Origin: Agrobacterium larrymoorei | GTDB taxonomy: Bacteria; Pseudomonadota; Alphaproteobacteria; Rhizobiales; Rhizobiaceae | Length of the DNA: 64,000 bases | Assembly (NCBI RefSeq): GCF_030819275.1 | Contig: NZ_JAUTBL010000002.1 | Span: forward strand, 2,110,501-2,174,500 | Reading direction: 5' to 3' | Shown: positions 46,100 to 54,761 of the stretch, piece by piece | How positions within the stretch are numbered: position 1 is the first letter of the stretch | Layout: each line of letters starts with the position of its first letter | Notes under the pieces: model-generated | Seen by the model: the letters and a program-made list of their open reading frames with translations, nothing else | Databases searched by the model: none | What the model was told of the DNA's origin: nothing | Made by a program: the position numbers and the translations under genes

Positions 46100-46387
46100 A
46101 TCGGCCTTGCTTCATCTACGACCTGAAAGCGAATACGCTCAGGAAGGTCGCCCGCCGTGAGAAGATGGATATCAGTCCCCTTCATGATCTCCGACAACTC
46201 CTCCAGCAACCCTCCAAGATCGAAGAGCGTCGTCCCTGGCAAGGCATCGACCAGAATATCGATCGCTATCCGATCGGTCTTCTCCTCGAGCAACCGAACC
46301 GAAAACACGCGGGTTCGCCGCATTGAAGCGCTTGGTCGCTTCGCGGATCGCCTCTCGATTCTGCTCCAGCACTTCCGACGGTCTCAT
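46096..46387 (-). pseudogene. mntA: MNT-domain antitoxin (minimal nucleotidyltransferase), frameshifted
   Basis: Upstream partner of hepT. The first frame gives MRPSEVLEQNREAIREATKRF and the nucleotidyltransferase motif FGSVARGEDRSDSD. The second frame continues IDILVDALPGTTLFDLGGLL to the C-terminus RIRFQVVDEARPI. A two-base loss (AT) in the GATATCGAT that would encode DID, near 46256-46268, explains the break and would restore the G-S-x13-D-x-D metal site. As read, the product lacks the second Asp and the fold's second half. MntA normally AMPylates HepT Tyr; that Tyr is also missing here. Confidence 0.85.
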
Positions 46388-46449
46388 TGCCTAGATCCTT
46401 TATTTGCAGAGAATATAGGGCGCGAAAGGTCGCAAGGAAAGCCGCCGCA

Positions 46450-46953
46450 TCAGGCAGCAGCCTCAGGCAACAGCGCGGAAAGGCGCAAGTAAGCGATCTT
46501 CTCCACCTGTGTGGTTGCCGTCGCAAATTCCTCTTCGGCATCGTTATGGATGCGCTCTTCGAAGGCGCGCAGAATATCGTCTTTGTTCAGCCCCTTGACC
46601 GCAATGATGAAAGGAAAGCCGTTCTTTTCGACGTAAGCGGTATTAAGTTCGGTGAAGCGCGCATGCTCCTCCGGCGTCAGGCGATCGAGCCCGGCACCCG
46701 CCTGCTCTTTTTTGCTGTCCTCGGTCAGCCCGCCGGCAATGGCGAGCTTACCGGCGAGATCCGGATGCGCCCGCAAGACGCCGAGACGCTCCTCATAAGA
46801 GGCGGCACGAAACGGCACGCACAACGCCTCGTGGACGCTCCGCGCCGTCAGCGGCTCCACCACCAGACCTGCATCATAAGCACGTTCGGCGATGAAGGGC
46901 GAATGCTCGAAGACGCCGCCGAAGCGGTTGATGAAATCGTCGCGCCCCAGCAT
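46450..46953 (-). CDS. uraD: OHCU decarboxylase
   Basis: Converts OHCU to S-allantoin. The 167-residue product carries the family's AHPDLAGKLA motif with catalytic His, DSKKEQAGAGLDRL and NTAYVEKNGFPFIIAVKG. The first usable start is the ATG at 46953, whose A is the last base of the puuE TGA stop, so the two are tightly coupled. A TTG one codon upstream also exists. Confidence 0.94.
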   Translation of the reverse strand: MLGRDDFINRFGGVFEHSPFIAERAYDAGLVVEPLTARSVHEALCVPFRAASYEERLGVLRAHPDLAGKLAIAGGLTEDSKKEQAGAGLDRLTPEEHARFTELNTAYVEKNGFPFIIAVKGLNKDDILRAFEERIHNDAEEEFATATTQVEKIAYLRLSALLPEAAA

Positions 46954-47876
46954 CAAAGCGCCTCCGGCTTGTGATGCTCATGCCAGTGACGCGCGATCTC
47001 GATGCGCTGCGGTATCCAGACCTTCTCGTGACCCAGCACATATTCGATAAAGCGGCGAAGCGCTGCCGCGCGTCCCGGACGTCCCACCAGACGGCAATGC
47101 AGGCCGACACTCATCATCTTGGCGGAGCCTTCCGCGCCCTCCTGATAGAGGACATCAAAGGCATCCTTCAGATAGGTGTAGAACTGATCGCCGGAATTGA
47201 AGCCCTGCGGTGTGGCAAAGCGCATGTCGTTGGTTTCAAGCGTATAGGGGATGATGAGGAAAGGATCGTTCTTTGCACCCTTCACCCAATAGGGCAGATC
47301 GTCCGCATAGGAATCCGAGGAGTAGAGGAAGCCCCCCTCCTCCATCACCAGCTTCAGCGTGTGGTCGGACGGCTTTCCTTGATACATGCCATAGGGGCGT
47401 TCGCCGGTGAGCTCGGTGTGCAGCCGCACCGCTTCGAGAATATGCTTGCGCTCTTCCTCTTCGGAGAAATCCTTGTATTCCAGCCAGCGATAGCCGTGGC
47501 TGGCGATCTCCCATCCGGCTTCCTTCATCGCGGCAACCGCCTCCGGGTTGCGCGCCATGGCGGAGGTGACGCCATAAACGGTGGTGGTCACGCCGAGCGA
47601 GGTGAACATGCGCCACAGACGCCAGAAGCCAGCGCGCGAGCCGTACTCGTAGATCGATTCCATATTGAGGTTGCGCTGCCCGGCCCAAGGCTGCGCGCCA
47701 ACGATTTCCGACAGCAGCGATTCCGAGGCCTTGTCATTGTCGAGAATGCAGCTTTCCCCGCCCTCTTCGTAATTGATGACGAATTGCACGGCAATGCGTG
47801 CATCTCCCGGCCATTTCGGATCGGGAGCGTTGCGGCCATAACCAATGAGATTGCGGGGATAGTCTGCGGAAATCAT
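46953..47876 (-). CDS. puuE: Allantoinase PuuE (polysaccharide-deacetylase fold)
   Basis: Hydrolyses allantoin to allantoate without the classical amidohydrolase fold. The 307-residue NodB-fold product starts MISADYPRNLIGYGRNAPDP, with FVINYEEGGE and the His-bearing segments EIASHGYRWLEY and VGLHCRLVGRPGR typical of PuuE. The start at 47876 follows AAGGTG. It heads the minus-strand ureide block. Confidence 0.94.
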   Translation of the reverse strand: MISADYPRNLIGYGRNAPDPKWPGDARIAVQFVINYEEGGESCILDNDKASESLLSEIVGAQPWAGQRNLNMESIYEYGSRAGFWRLWRMFTSLGVTTTVYGVTSAMARNPEAVAAMKEAGWEIASHGYRWLEYKDFSEEEERKHILEAVRLHTELTGERPYGMYQGKPSDHTLKLVMEEGGFLYSSDSYADDLPYWVKGAKNDPFLIIPYTLETNDMRFATPQGFNSGDQFYTYLKDAFDVLYQEGAEGSAKMMSVGLHCRLVGRPGRAAALRRFIEYVLGHEKVWIPQRIEIARHWHEHHKPEAL

Positions 47877-47934
47877 CAAATCACCTTCACGAAATTTCGT
47901 GAACGGTAGCATCGCAGACCGGAAAGTCGAGAGC

Positions 47935-47987
47935 GTTTCAGCGCAATTTCACCAAAAGCGCTCGCTGCTTTTGCGGGTGCCTGAAAC
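47935..47987. repeat. Nested inverted repeat downstream of the DUF1045 gene
   Basis: GTTTCAG (47935-47941) pairs with CTGAAAC (47981-47987), and inside it CAAAAGC (47953-47959) pairs with GCTTTTG (47967-47973) around a 7-base loop. Short GAGCG ends flank it. It could act as the 3' end signal of the minus-strand DUF1045 gene. Confidence 0.6.
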
Positions 47988-48005
47988 TTAGAGCGCGGCA
48001 GACAC

Positions 48006-48713
48006 TCAGGCGATCTTGCGGGCCGAGACACGCCCCATGGGATGCAGCGAATGCACCCTGAATGGCGCGCCCGGTTCTTCTTCGACGAAGAGCGCCAGAT
48101 TGGCGAACTCCAGCGGGCGCTCCAGAAGAGCGTCGAACACGCTGCGCAAAGCCCGCTCCAGGCGAGCGCAATCTGCCGGCACGATGGCGCCGGTCAGCGT
48201 CATTTGAAAACGAAACTCATCCATGACGTAAGCGTGTCCCCAGCGGTGCAGATTGGTCAGCTGTGCGGCGGAAAGCCGATGCGGGTCGGCCCGGTCGATA
48301 TCGGCATCCGACAGTGGCGCGCGGTAGCGGTCGAAATCCTGCACCACGCTTGCGGCGAGGAAATTCAGCATCTCCGACGGCCAGGACGGGACGAGCCCAT
48401 AGCTGTTGCCGAGCTTGGCGATTTCGAGCGGCGGCAATGTAAAGGGCTGGTGCGTGCCTGCAAACCGCATCAGGTCACGAAGAAGTCCCGCTTCGGTCAT
48501 GCCTTCGGCCAGACGAAACGGCGCCTTGATCGCGCCGTGGAAACCATAGCGGCGCGGAAGCGCTGTAAAGTAGGAAAGCTCCTGCATCCCGAGCCCAGCC
48601 TGCGGCGGCGGCTCGATGCTGTGGCCGGAATAGACGTCGCGCCCAAGCCAGGATGCCGCGGCAAAAGTCATCGGGTCGTTCGGGGAAGGCGTGTAATGAA
48701 TGGCGTACCGCAT
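48006..48713 (-). CDS. DUF1045 protein (2H phosphoesterase-like)
   Basis: A 235-residue protein of the DUF1045 family, often annotated with phosphonate metabolism and related in fold to 2H phosphoesterases. The first His motif is seen as RRYGFHGAIKAPF (His59). The second expected motif appears as FRFQMTLTG, with Gln where the family usually has His, as I recall it. Activity is therefore uncertain. No phosphonate genes are nearby. Confidence 0.75.
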   Translation of the reverse strand: MRYAIHYTPSPNDPMTFAAASWLGRDVYSGHSIEPPPQAGLGMQELSYFTALPRRYGFHGAIKAPFRLAEGMTEAGLLRDLMRFAGTHQPFTLPPLEIAKLGNSYGLVPSWPSEMLNFLAASVVQDFDRYRAPLSDADIDRADPHRLSAAQLTNLHRWGHAYVMDEFRFQMTLTGAIVPADCARLERALRSVFDALLERPLEFANLALFVEEEPGAPFRVHSLHPMGRVSARKIA

Positions 48714-48818
48714 GCGTCGTCACCTCGCCCCGCTGAACTGGGATTTACGTCTGTCTGTGCATGGCGACAGCAGATAGGTGATTTGCGTGACAGATTGACG
48801 ACGCAAATCAGAGACGAA

Positions 48819-50012
48819 TCAAAGATTTCCGTGAACGAGCGCAAGATGAGCCTCGCTGCGGAAGCTCGAAGGCACATCCATATCCTTGCCCTGAACGGCG
48901 CAAAGCGCTGCATCGGCAAGACGATGCGCAAGACCGAAGCTCACTTTGAAGCCCCCGGTCAGCGCCACGAACTCCGGTCGTTCCGGATGCACCCCCACCA
49001 TCGGATCACGACCAATTGCTTTCGGACGAAGACCGGCCCAGCATTCGATAACCTCAGCTCGTGAAAGCTCCGGCACAATCTCTCTCGCCGCACTCAACAG
49101 AGCATCCAGCTTCTCGTCGGTGCTGAATGGATCAGCAAAGACATCCTCGCTGGTGCTGCCGATCGCAACCGTCGCGTCCTCGTGCGGCACGATGTAAAGC
49201 CCGTTGAGGAACACCACCGGCATGGCCGGATCGATCCTGGCTTTCAAGAGAGCCGCCTGACCCTTGACGGCTTGCCCTAGCGCGGGCTCGGCGGAAAGGC
49301 CGAAGGCTTGCGTCAAAAGTGGAAAGGAACTGTAGCCCGCAGAGACAATGGCATGACCGAAAGACAGTCGCTCCCCGTCCGAGAAATGCGCGACACGCTG
49401 CTGATCGAGCGAGACGACCTTGCAGCCTTCAACGAGACGCACATGCTGCGCAGCCTTCAGCCGCGCAACGAGCGCGGCAACCAGCGCCCTTGGCGATACC
49501 TTGGCTGCAAAAGTGTCGTGGACAAAGCCCGCTTCCCCGGCAGAGGCACTAACCCATTGCTCCACCGGCGGCGCATGCAGCACATGCCAATGGAAGCGCT
49601 GGCCCTGCTGGTCCCAATTGGTCGCAGCCTCCAGGCTGTGGCGTTCCGCAATGCTGCGCAGATGTGGCTTCGGCAGCGGGATGATGCGTCCACAGCGCCG
49701 GTAACCGGCAGACAGGCCAGTCTCGGCTTCCAACCGCGCAATCTCGTCTTCCAGTGTCAGAAGCGCATCGAATTGAAACTGCTTCTTGTCGTTCCAGCGA
49801 TCCGGCATATGCGGCATCAACGCGCCGAGCAGCCCGCCACTGGCCCCGCTTCCCAAACGACCGGCATCGACCAGCACCGTATCGATCCCCAGACGCTCCG
49901 CTTTCAGCGCCGCCCACAGCCCCATGATGCCGCCGCCGATAATCAGCAGCGAGGTACCGGATGGCAAAGGTGATTGACCTCTTTGATCGGGAAGACTATC
50001 GGCTTGGACCAT
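48819..50012 (-). CDS. FAD-dependent oxidoreductase (DAO family, MnmC oxidase-like)
   Basis: A 397-residue amine oxidase-type flavoprotein with the dinucleotide motif LLIIGGGIMGLWAALKAERL and GSGASGGLLGALMPHMP. It resembles the FAD-dependent half of MnmC, which removes the carboxymethyl group from cmnm5(s2)U34 of tRNA, and it lies head to head with mnmD, the other half. An alternative is a glycine or D-amino acid oxidase. The start at 50012 shares CATG with the mnmD start; a longer frame to 50045 exists. Confidence 0.8.
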   Translation of the reverse strand: MVQADSLPDQRGQSPLPSGTSLLIIGGGIMGLWAALKAERLGIDTVLVDAGRLGSGASGGLLGALMPHMPDRWNDKKQFQFDALLTLEDEIARLEAETGLSAGYRRCGRIIPLPKPHLRSIAERHSLEAATNWDQQGQRFHWHVLHAPPVEQWVSASAGEAGFVHDTFAAKVSPRALVAALVARLKAAQHVRLVEGCKVVSLDQQRVAHFSDGERLSFGHAIVSAGYSSFPLLTQAFGLSAEPALGQAVKGQAALLKARIDPAMPVVFLNGLYIVPHEDATVAIGSTSEDVFADPFSTDEKLDALLSAAREIVPELSRAEVIECWAGLRPKAIGRDPMVGVHPERPEFVALTGGFKVSFGLAHRLADAALCAVQGKDMDVPSSFRSEAHLALVHGNL

Positions 50013-50748
50013 GACACATCCCGAAGACGCAAAACCGGACGGCACCGGCGATCATATACTGGATTGGCGAGAGGGCGATATGCCCTATTCGCTGGCCTTT
50101 GGCGACCATTTTTATTGCCAGACCGATGGCCGGCTGGAATGCGGCCATGTCTTCCTGAACGGCAACGGCCTGCCGGACCGCTGGGCCGATCACCTCGAAG
50201 AAACCTTCGTTATCGGCGAACTCGGCTTCGGCACTGCGCTTAATCTCACCGAAACATGGCGTCAGTGGAAGCTCGCCCGTCGCCCCGGCAAGACATTGCA
50301 TTTCGTCTCCTTCGAGCTTTACCCCATGCGGGCGCAAGAGATCGACCGGGCGCTGTCGCGCTGGCCGGAAGTCGACACGGAACGTCAGGCCCTCGTCGCC
50401 CTTTGGCCGGAAGAGCCGCAGGGCATTATTGCGTTGCAACTGGATGAGCAGACAAAGCTGACCGTCGTCTGCGGCGAGGCGCTGCACGGCATCGAGACGA
50501 GTGCGCTCACCTTCGATGCCTGGTTCCTGGATGGCTTTGCGCCATCGCGCAATCCGGACATGTGGTCGGTAGAGATCATGAGCGCGATCTACGAGAAGAC
50601 ACGAGAGCGCGGAACATTTGCGACCTATGCCGCCGCAGGCTTTGTCCGCCGCAACCTACAGGCCGTGGGCTTCGCGGTGGAGCGCCGCAAGGGCTTTGCC
50701 GGCAAGCGCGAAATGCTCTGCGGCACCAAGCAGGGTAATATCAGATAG
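50011..50748 (+). CDS. mnmD: tRNA 5-methylaminomethyl-2-thiouridine methyltransferase MnmD
   Basis: SAM-dependent methylation at wobble U34 of tRNA to mnm5(s2)U. The 245-residue product has FVIGELGFGTALNLTETW (SAM site) and the signature WFLDGFAPSRNPDMWS. This is the stand-alone form of the MnmC methyltransferase half. Its ATG (50011-50013) overlaps the start codon of the divergent FAD gene. A terminator follows. Confidence 0.93.
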   Translation: MTHPEDAKPDGTGDHILDWREGDMPYSLAFGDHFYCQTDGRLECGHVFLNGNGLPDRWADHLEETFVIGELGFGTALNLTETWRQWKLARRPGKTLHFVSFELYPMRAQEIDRALSRWPEVDTERQALVALWPEEPQGIIALQLDEQTKLTVVCGEALHGIETSALTFDAWFLDGFAPSRNPDMWSVEIMSAIYEKTRERGTFATYAAAGFVRRNLQAVGFAVERRKGFAGKREMLCGTKQGNIR

Positions 50749-50791
50749 GCCGAGTAGCCTCGCCATCACTTCGGCAAGATACTCAAAACAA

Positions 50792-50819
50792 AAACGCCCG
50801 GATCATCGTCCGGGCGTTT
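50792..50819. terminator. Bidirectional terminator between mnmD and rhlE
   Basis: AAACGCCCGGA (50792-50802) and TCCGGGCGTTT (50809-50819) form an 11-bp stem with a 6-base loop. A's precede and T's follow the stem, so it can serve both converging genes. Confidence 0.88.
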
Positions 50820-50838
50820 CCAGTTTTACAAAGCGGTA

Positions 50839-52374
50839 TCAGCCGCGCTTGCGACCGCGACCGGCATTGCCAGCAGGACGACCCTGACCGGCAGCGGCAA
50901 AAGAACCGGCCTTGCGGGCCGGACGGCCCTGGCCGCCACGATGCTTGCGGGGACCAGCGGCCTTGGCGCCTTCGGCACCTTCGACCTTGGTGCGCTTGAA
51001 GTCGGACGTGACTTCCAGATCGTTGTCGCGTTCGACAGGGGCGAACTCGCCAGCGCGCTGACCGCGGAAATCGCCATTGCGGCGTCCACCTTCACGATGC
51101 CCACCTTCACGATGACCACGGGCCGGACGGTCGCCATGCGCACGTTCGCCACGCTCGCCACCCTGGCGACGGCCACCATTACCGGCGCCGTTTCCTCGGC
51201 CGCCACGGTTGCCGCTGCCACGGGTCGGGCTGGCAAGACCTTCGGGACGCTCGCCGGAAAGGACGGGAATCTCGATCTTCATCAGCTTTTCAATGTCGTG
51301 CAGCAGGCGGGTTTCATCCGGCGCGCAGAACGCAATCGCGATACCATCGCGGCCCGCACGGGCGGTACGGCCGATACGGTGCACATAAGCATCCGCCACT
51401 TCCGGCAGATCATAGTTGAAGACGTGCGTCACGGCTGGAATGTCGATACCGCGTGCAGCAACGTCTGTCGCCACCAGCACCTTGACTTCGCCATCCTTGA
51501 AGCCCTTAAGCGCACGCTCGCGCTGGCCCTGGCTCTTGTTGCCATGGATCGAGGCAACCTTGTAACCGACATGCTCGAGATGCTTGTAAAGCTTCTCGGC
51601 GCCATGCTTGGTGCGAAGGAAAACGATGGCGCGGCCATCCGGGTTTTCGGCAAGCGACTTCTTCAGAAGGTCCGTCTTGTCGTTCTTGCCGCCAACGAAA
51701 TGAACATACTGCTCAACCTTGTCGGCAGCCTTGCCCGGAGGTGTCACTTCCACCTTGACCGGATCGGTCAGGTAGCTACCGGCGAGATCGGCAATCGCCT
51801 TAGGCATGGTGGCCGAAAACAGAAGCGTCTGGCGCTTTGCAGGCACCATCTTGGAAATCTTGCGCAGGTCGTGAATGAAGCCGAGATCCAGCATCTGGTC
51901 GGCTTCGTCGAGAACGAGATGCGTGACCTTGGAAAGCGAAATCGCGTTACGGGCAATCAGGTCGAGCAGGCGGCCAGGGGTGGCGACCAGAATGTCGGTG
52001 CCCTTTTCCAGCTGCAGCTGCTGCTTATTGATCGACGCACCGCCGACAACCTGGTTGATGCGCAGCGGCGTCTTCTTGACGAAGGCGCGCAGGTTCTCGC
52101 CGATCTGGTTGACCAGCTCGCGCGTCGGCGCAAGGATCAGAGAGCGGGTCGTGCGGTTGGCTGGACGTTCGGCATGCTTCATCAGCATTTCGATCATCGG
52201 CAGGCCGAATGCGGCGGTCTTGCCGGTGCCGGTCTGTGCAAGACCGATAACATCGCGGCCTTCCATGAGAAGCGGAATAGCCTTCGCCTGAATGGGTGTA
52301 GGTGTCGTGTAGCCGAGAGCGGTCACGGAGGCGACGAGCTTTTCGGAGAGGCCGAGTTCGTTAAAACTGGTCAA
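50839..52374 (-). CDS. rhlE: DEAD-box RNA helicase, RhlE-like
   Basis: ATP-dependent RNA unwinding, e.g. in ribosome assembly or mRNA decay. Motifs in order: Q-motif TPTPIQ, AQTGTGKT, DEAD in LVLDEADQML, SAT, and HRIGRTARAG. From about residue 390 the C-terminus is a low-complexity basic tail rich in Arg and Gly (RGG-like repeats). No ATG fits the family start LTSFNELGLS; TTG at 52374, with AAAGG seven bases upstream, is the likely start (511 residues). A longer frame to 52500 exists but is unsupported. Confidence 0.92.
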   Translation of the reverse strand: MTSFNELGLSEKLVASVTALGYTTPTPIQAKAIPLLMEGRDVIGLAQTGTGKTAAFGLPMIEMLMKHAERPANRTTRSLILAPTRELVNQIGENLRAFVKKTPLRINQVVGGASINKQQLQLEKGTDILVATPGRLLDLIARNAISLSKVTHLVLDEADQMLDLGFIHDLRKISKMVPAKRQTLLFSATMPKAIADLAGSYLTDPVKVEVTPPGKAADKVEQYVHFVGGKNDKTDLLKKSLAENPDGRAIVFLRTKHGAEKLYKHLEHVGYKVASIHGNKSQGQRERALKGFKDGEVKVLVATDVAARGIDIPAVTHVFNYDLPEVADAYVHRIGRTARAGRDGIAIAFCAPDETRLLHDIEKLMKIEIPVLSGERPEGLASPTRGSGNRGGRGNGAGNGGRRQGGERGERAHGDRPARGHREGGHREGGRRNGDFRGQRAGEFAPVERDNDLEVTSDFKRTKVEGAEGAKAAGPRKHRGGQGRPARKAGSFAAAGQGRPAGNAGRGRKRG

Positions 52375-52793
52375 TAGAATACCTTTCGGGGCGCCAAAAC
52401 GCTTCAGCCGGTTCAGCCCATGCTGTCCGGTTGTCTTGGCGTCAAGAACCCCGCGTGAATTGGGAACTTGGTGGTTGAAATGACTTTCTGCGCTCAGCAC
52501 CGGCGAATGATCGCCGTATTCTGCATCAAATGCGCTTTTCCTTCATGCGTGCGTATGATTTTGAAGTGGACGCTACAGCTCACGCGGCTGTGGAAGGTGA
52601 AAGCTTGACAGGCATGTGGTCGTTTTGCAGGAAAAAGTCAAGCAAATCTTTCACGGGCAAGACGCTCCCAATCTGATGCTTATGGTTAAAAAAGCGTGAA
52701 AAGCCTTGGCCGCCCATGGTTTTTCAAGGCCAGCTCTCCTAGCTTGCCCTGAGATTAAAGATATTTGATTCCATTGATGGTTCGGAGCATGGC
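52375..52793. other. Intergenic region between rhlE and hybrid kinase
   Basis: A 419-base gap between divergent genes, including a ~120-base region open in the rhlE frame. It should hold both promoters, and helicase genes often have long leaders, but I cannot point to a specific element. Confidence 0.45.
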
Positions 52794-54761
52794 TTGAGTA
52801 CTGACGGCAGCTTGTTGGAAAAGGCCTGCCAGGGAATTTTATCCCTGCACCTGCCGGCTTGCGTCAAGGACAGCGAGTTGCGCTATGTCTGCGTCAACGA
52901 TGCTTATGCCCGTTTTGCCGGAAAACGCCCGGAGGACTTCACCGGGCAATCGAGCCGCTTCATGTTCAATACGGCAGACGATGTGGAGCGGGAGGACAAG
53001 GAACGCCGCTGCCTCGTCTTCGCCACCGACGAGGTTGCCACCTGCCGGGGCATCTTGGCCGAAGCGCAGACGCTGCGCTGCGAACGCTTCATCGACGAAA
53101 CGGGGCAGATCTTTCTCTACGAAGTCTTCGAGAAGATGCCTGATTTTGACGCAGCGCCTCAAGACGATCGTGTCGGAATGAGAACAACCTCCGACGTAAG
53201 ACAAAACCTTTATCGTCAGAACGAGGCGGAACGCCTTTCCGAGATCAGAACGCCGCTTAACGGCATTCTCCGCATGGCAGACGCGCTTGCCAGAACCGAC
53301 CTTGACGCCCGGCAAAAGACCTATGCGGATACCATCGTGCAATCCGGCAACGCCTTGTTGCGAAGCCTCGACGAGGCGCTGAACGCATCGACGGAGACGT
53401 CAGACTCCTTGCAGACGAGCCTCTTCGATCCTGCAAACCTGGTGGAGGACATCGCAACGCTCTTGGCATTCCATGCCGAAGAAAAGGGGCTGACGCTCTT
53501 TACCGACATCGATGCTTCCGCAGAGATCACGGTCGAAGCGGATGCGGCGCGCTTCCGGCAGATCGTTACCCACCTTGTCAGCAATGCCATCCGCTTCACT
53601 CCTAAAGGCCATATCATTATCAGGCTTGTTGCCGAGAACACCGCAAATGGTGTCTTACTTCGGTTGGCCGTTGAAGATACCGGCATTGGAATGTCACCGG
53701 AGCAGCTCGCTTCTATCCTCGATCAAAACGAGGGTTATGCACCCGCCCCGTCCGGACTCGCCGAAACGCTCAGGATCGTCTCTTTATTCGACGGATGGAT
53801 CGAAGCGGAAAGCGAAGAGAACAAGGGATCTGTCTTCAAAGTGACGCTGCCGGTTTCCGTGATATCGGCGCAGCCCGTCACACCTCCCTGGCCTTCCGAC
53901 GCGAGCATATTGGTGATCGATGGCAACGCGATCAGCCGCGATATTCTGACAAGACACCTCAGCGATTGGAGGCTGGACGCCTATGCCGCCGAAGACGGCA
54001 CGACGGGGCTTGCAATTCTGGAGGAAGCGGTCGCGTTGGGTCTGCGCCCCGCAGCCATCCTTCTCAATGAGGACATGGTCGATATGCGTGCCGATGACGT
54101 GGTCGGCTACCTGCGCCGCCATCCCCGCATGCAAGATATACCCGTCATCCTGCTGGCTTCGCTTGCAAAAGCTGAGGCCTGCGGGCCCGCTCAAGCTTAC
54201 ATAGCCAAGCCTCTGCGCAGGCGAAAACTTCGCGAGACGCTGGAAGCGTTGCTACCCACCCCTGCTCTGGAGGACATAACGCCTCCCCCGGTCACTGCGG
54301 TTGTCGCGGATGACCAGCTATTGCAGCCTGCCCTGCAGCCACCGCCCCGCAAAGGCGGCTCCAACATCGATGTGCTGGTGGCAGAAGACAATGATGTGAA
54401 CCAGATCGTCTTCAGCCAGATCCTGCAACAAACGGGGCTCGATTTCCGCATCGTCGGCAACGGCAAGAAGGCGGTGGAAGCCTGGCGCAACGAGAACCCG
54501 TCGCTCATTTTAATGGACGTGTCGATGCCGGTCATGAGCGGCTACCAGGCAGCGCAATCCATCCGCCAGATGGAAGACGACGAAGACGGCCGCCTCGGCC
54601 GCGTGCCGATCATTGGCGTCACGGCGCACGCTTTGGATCTGGACAGCGAATTATGCCTCGCGTCGGGCATGGACGACTACGTGTCAAAACCGATCAGCCC
54701 GGAACTGCTGCGCGCCAAGATCAGCCAGTGGCTGCCGAAGGGCGCACTGGAAGCGCTTTAG
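52794..54761 (+). CDS. Hybrid sensor kinase-like protein without phospho-acceptor His
   Basis: A 655-residue soluble protein: PAS-like N-terminus (about 20-115), HisKA-like helices (144-205), HATPase (215-355), receiver 1 (370-485) and receiver 2 (525-650). The H-box reads RLSEIRTPLNG, with Ser149 where His is expected. N264 and the D-x-G-x-G box (295-299) are kept, but the G2 box is reduced to GLAE. Receiver 1 has Asn425 at the phospho-site; receiver 2 is intact (Asp575 in LILMDVSMP; Lys in VSKP). TTG start with GGAG six bases upstream. The TAG stop is the first part of the MITE-like element. Confidence 0.88.
   Translation: MSTDGSLLEKACQGILSLHLPACVKDSELRYVCVNDAYARFAGKRPEDFTGQSSRFMFNTADDVEREDKERRCLVFATDEVATCRGILAEAQTLRCERFIDETGQIFLYEVFEKMPDFDAAPQDDRVGMRTTSDVRQNLYRQNEAERLSEIRTPLNGILRMADALARTDLDARQKTYADTIVQSGNALLRSLDEALNASTETSDSLQTSLFDPANLVEDIATLLAFHAEEKGLTLFTDIDASAEITVEADAARFRQIVTHLVSNAIRFTPKGHIIIRLVAENTANGVLLRLAVEDTGIGMSPEQLASILDQNEGYAPAPSGLAETLRIVSLFDGWIEAESEENKGSVFKVTLPVSVISAQPVTPPWPSDASILVIDGNAISRDILTRHLSDWRLDAYAAEDGTTGLAILEEAVALGLRPAAILLNEDMVDMRADDVVGYLRRHPRMQDIPVILLASLAKAEACGPAQAYIAKPLRRRKLRETLEALLPTPALEDITPPPVTAVVADDQLLQPALQPPPRKGGSNIDVLVAEDNDVNQIVFSQILQQTGLDFRIVGNGKKAVEAWRNENPSLILMDVSMPVMSGYQAAQSIRQMEDDEDGRLGRVPIIGVTAHALDLDSELCLASGMDDYVSKPISPELLRAKISQWLPKGALEAL

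Noticed and set aside
50941..52377. 478-codon plus-strand open frame opposite rhlE
   Set aside because: rhlE has all helicase motifs in order. The antisense frame is low in complexity at the region opposite the Arg/Gly tail.
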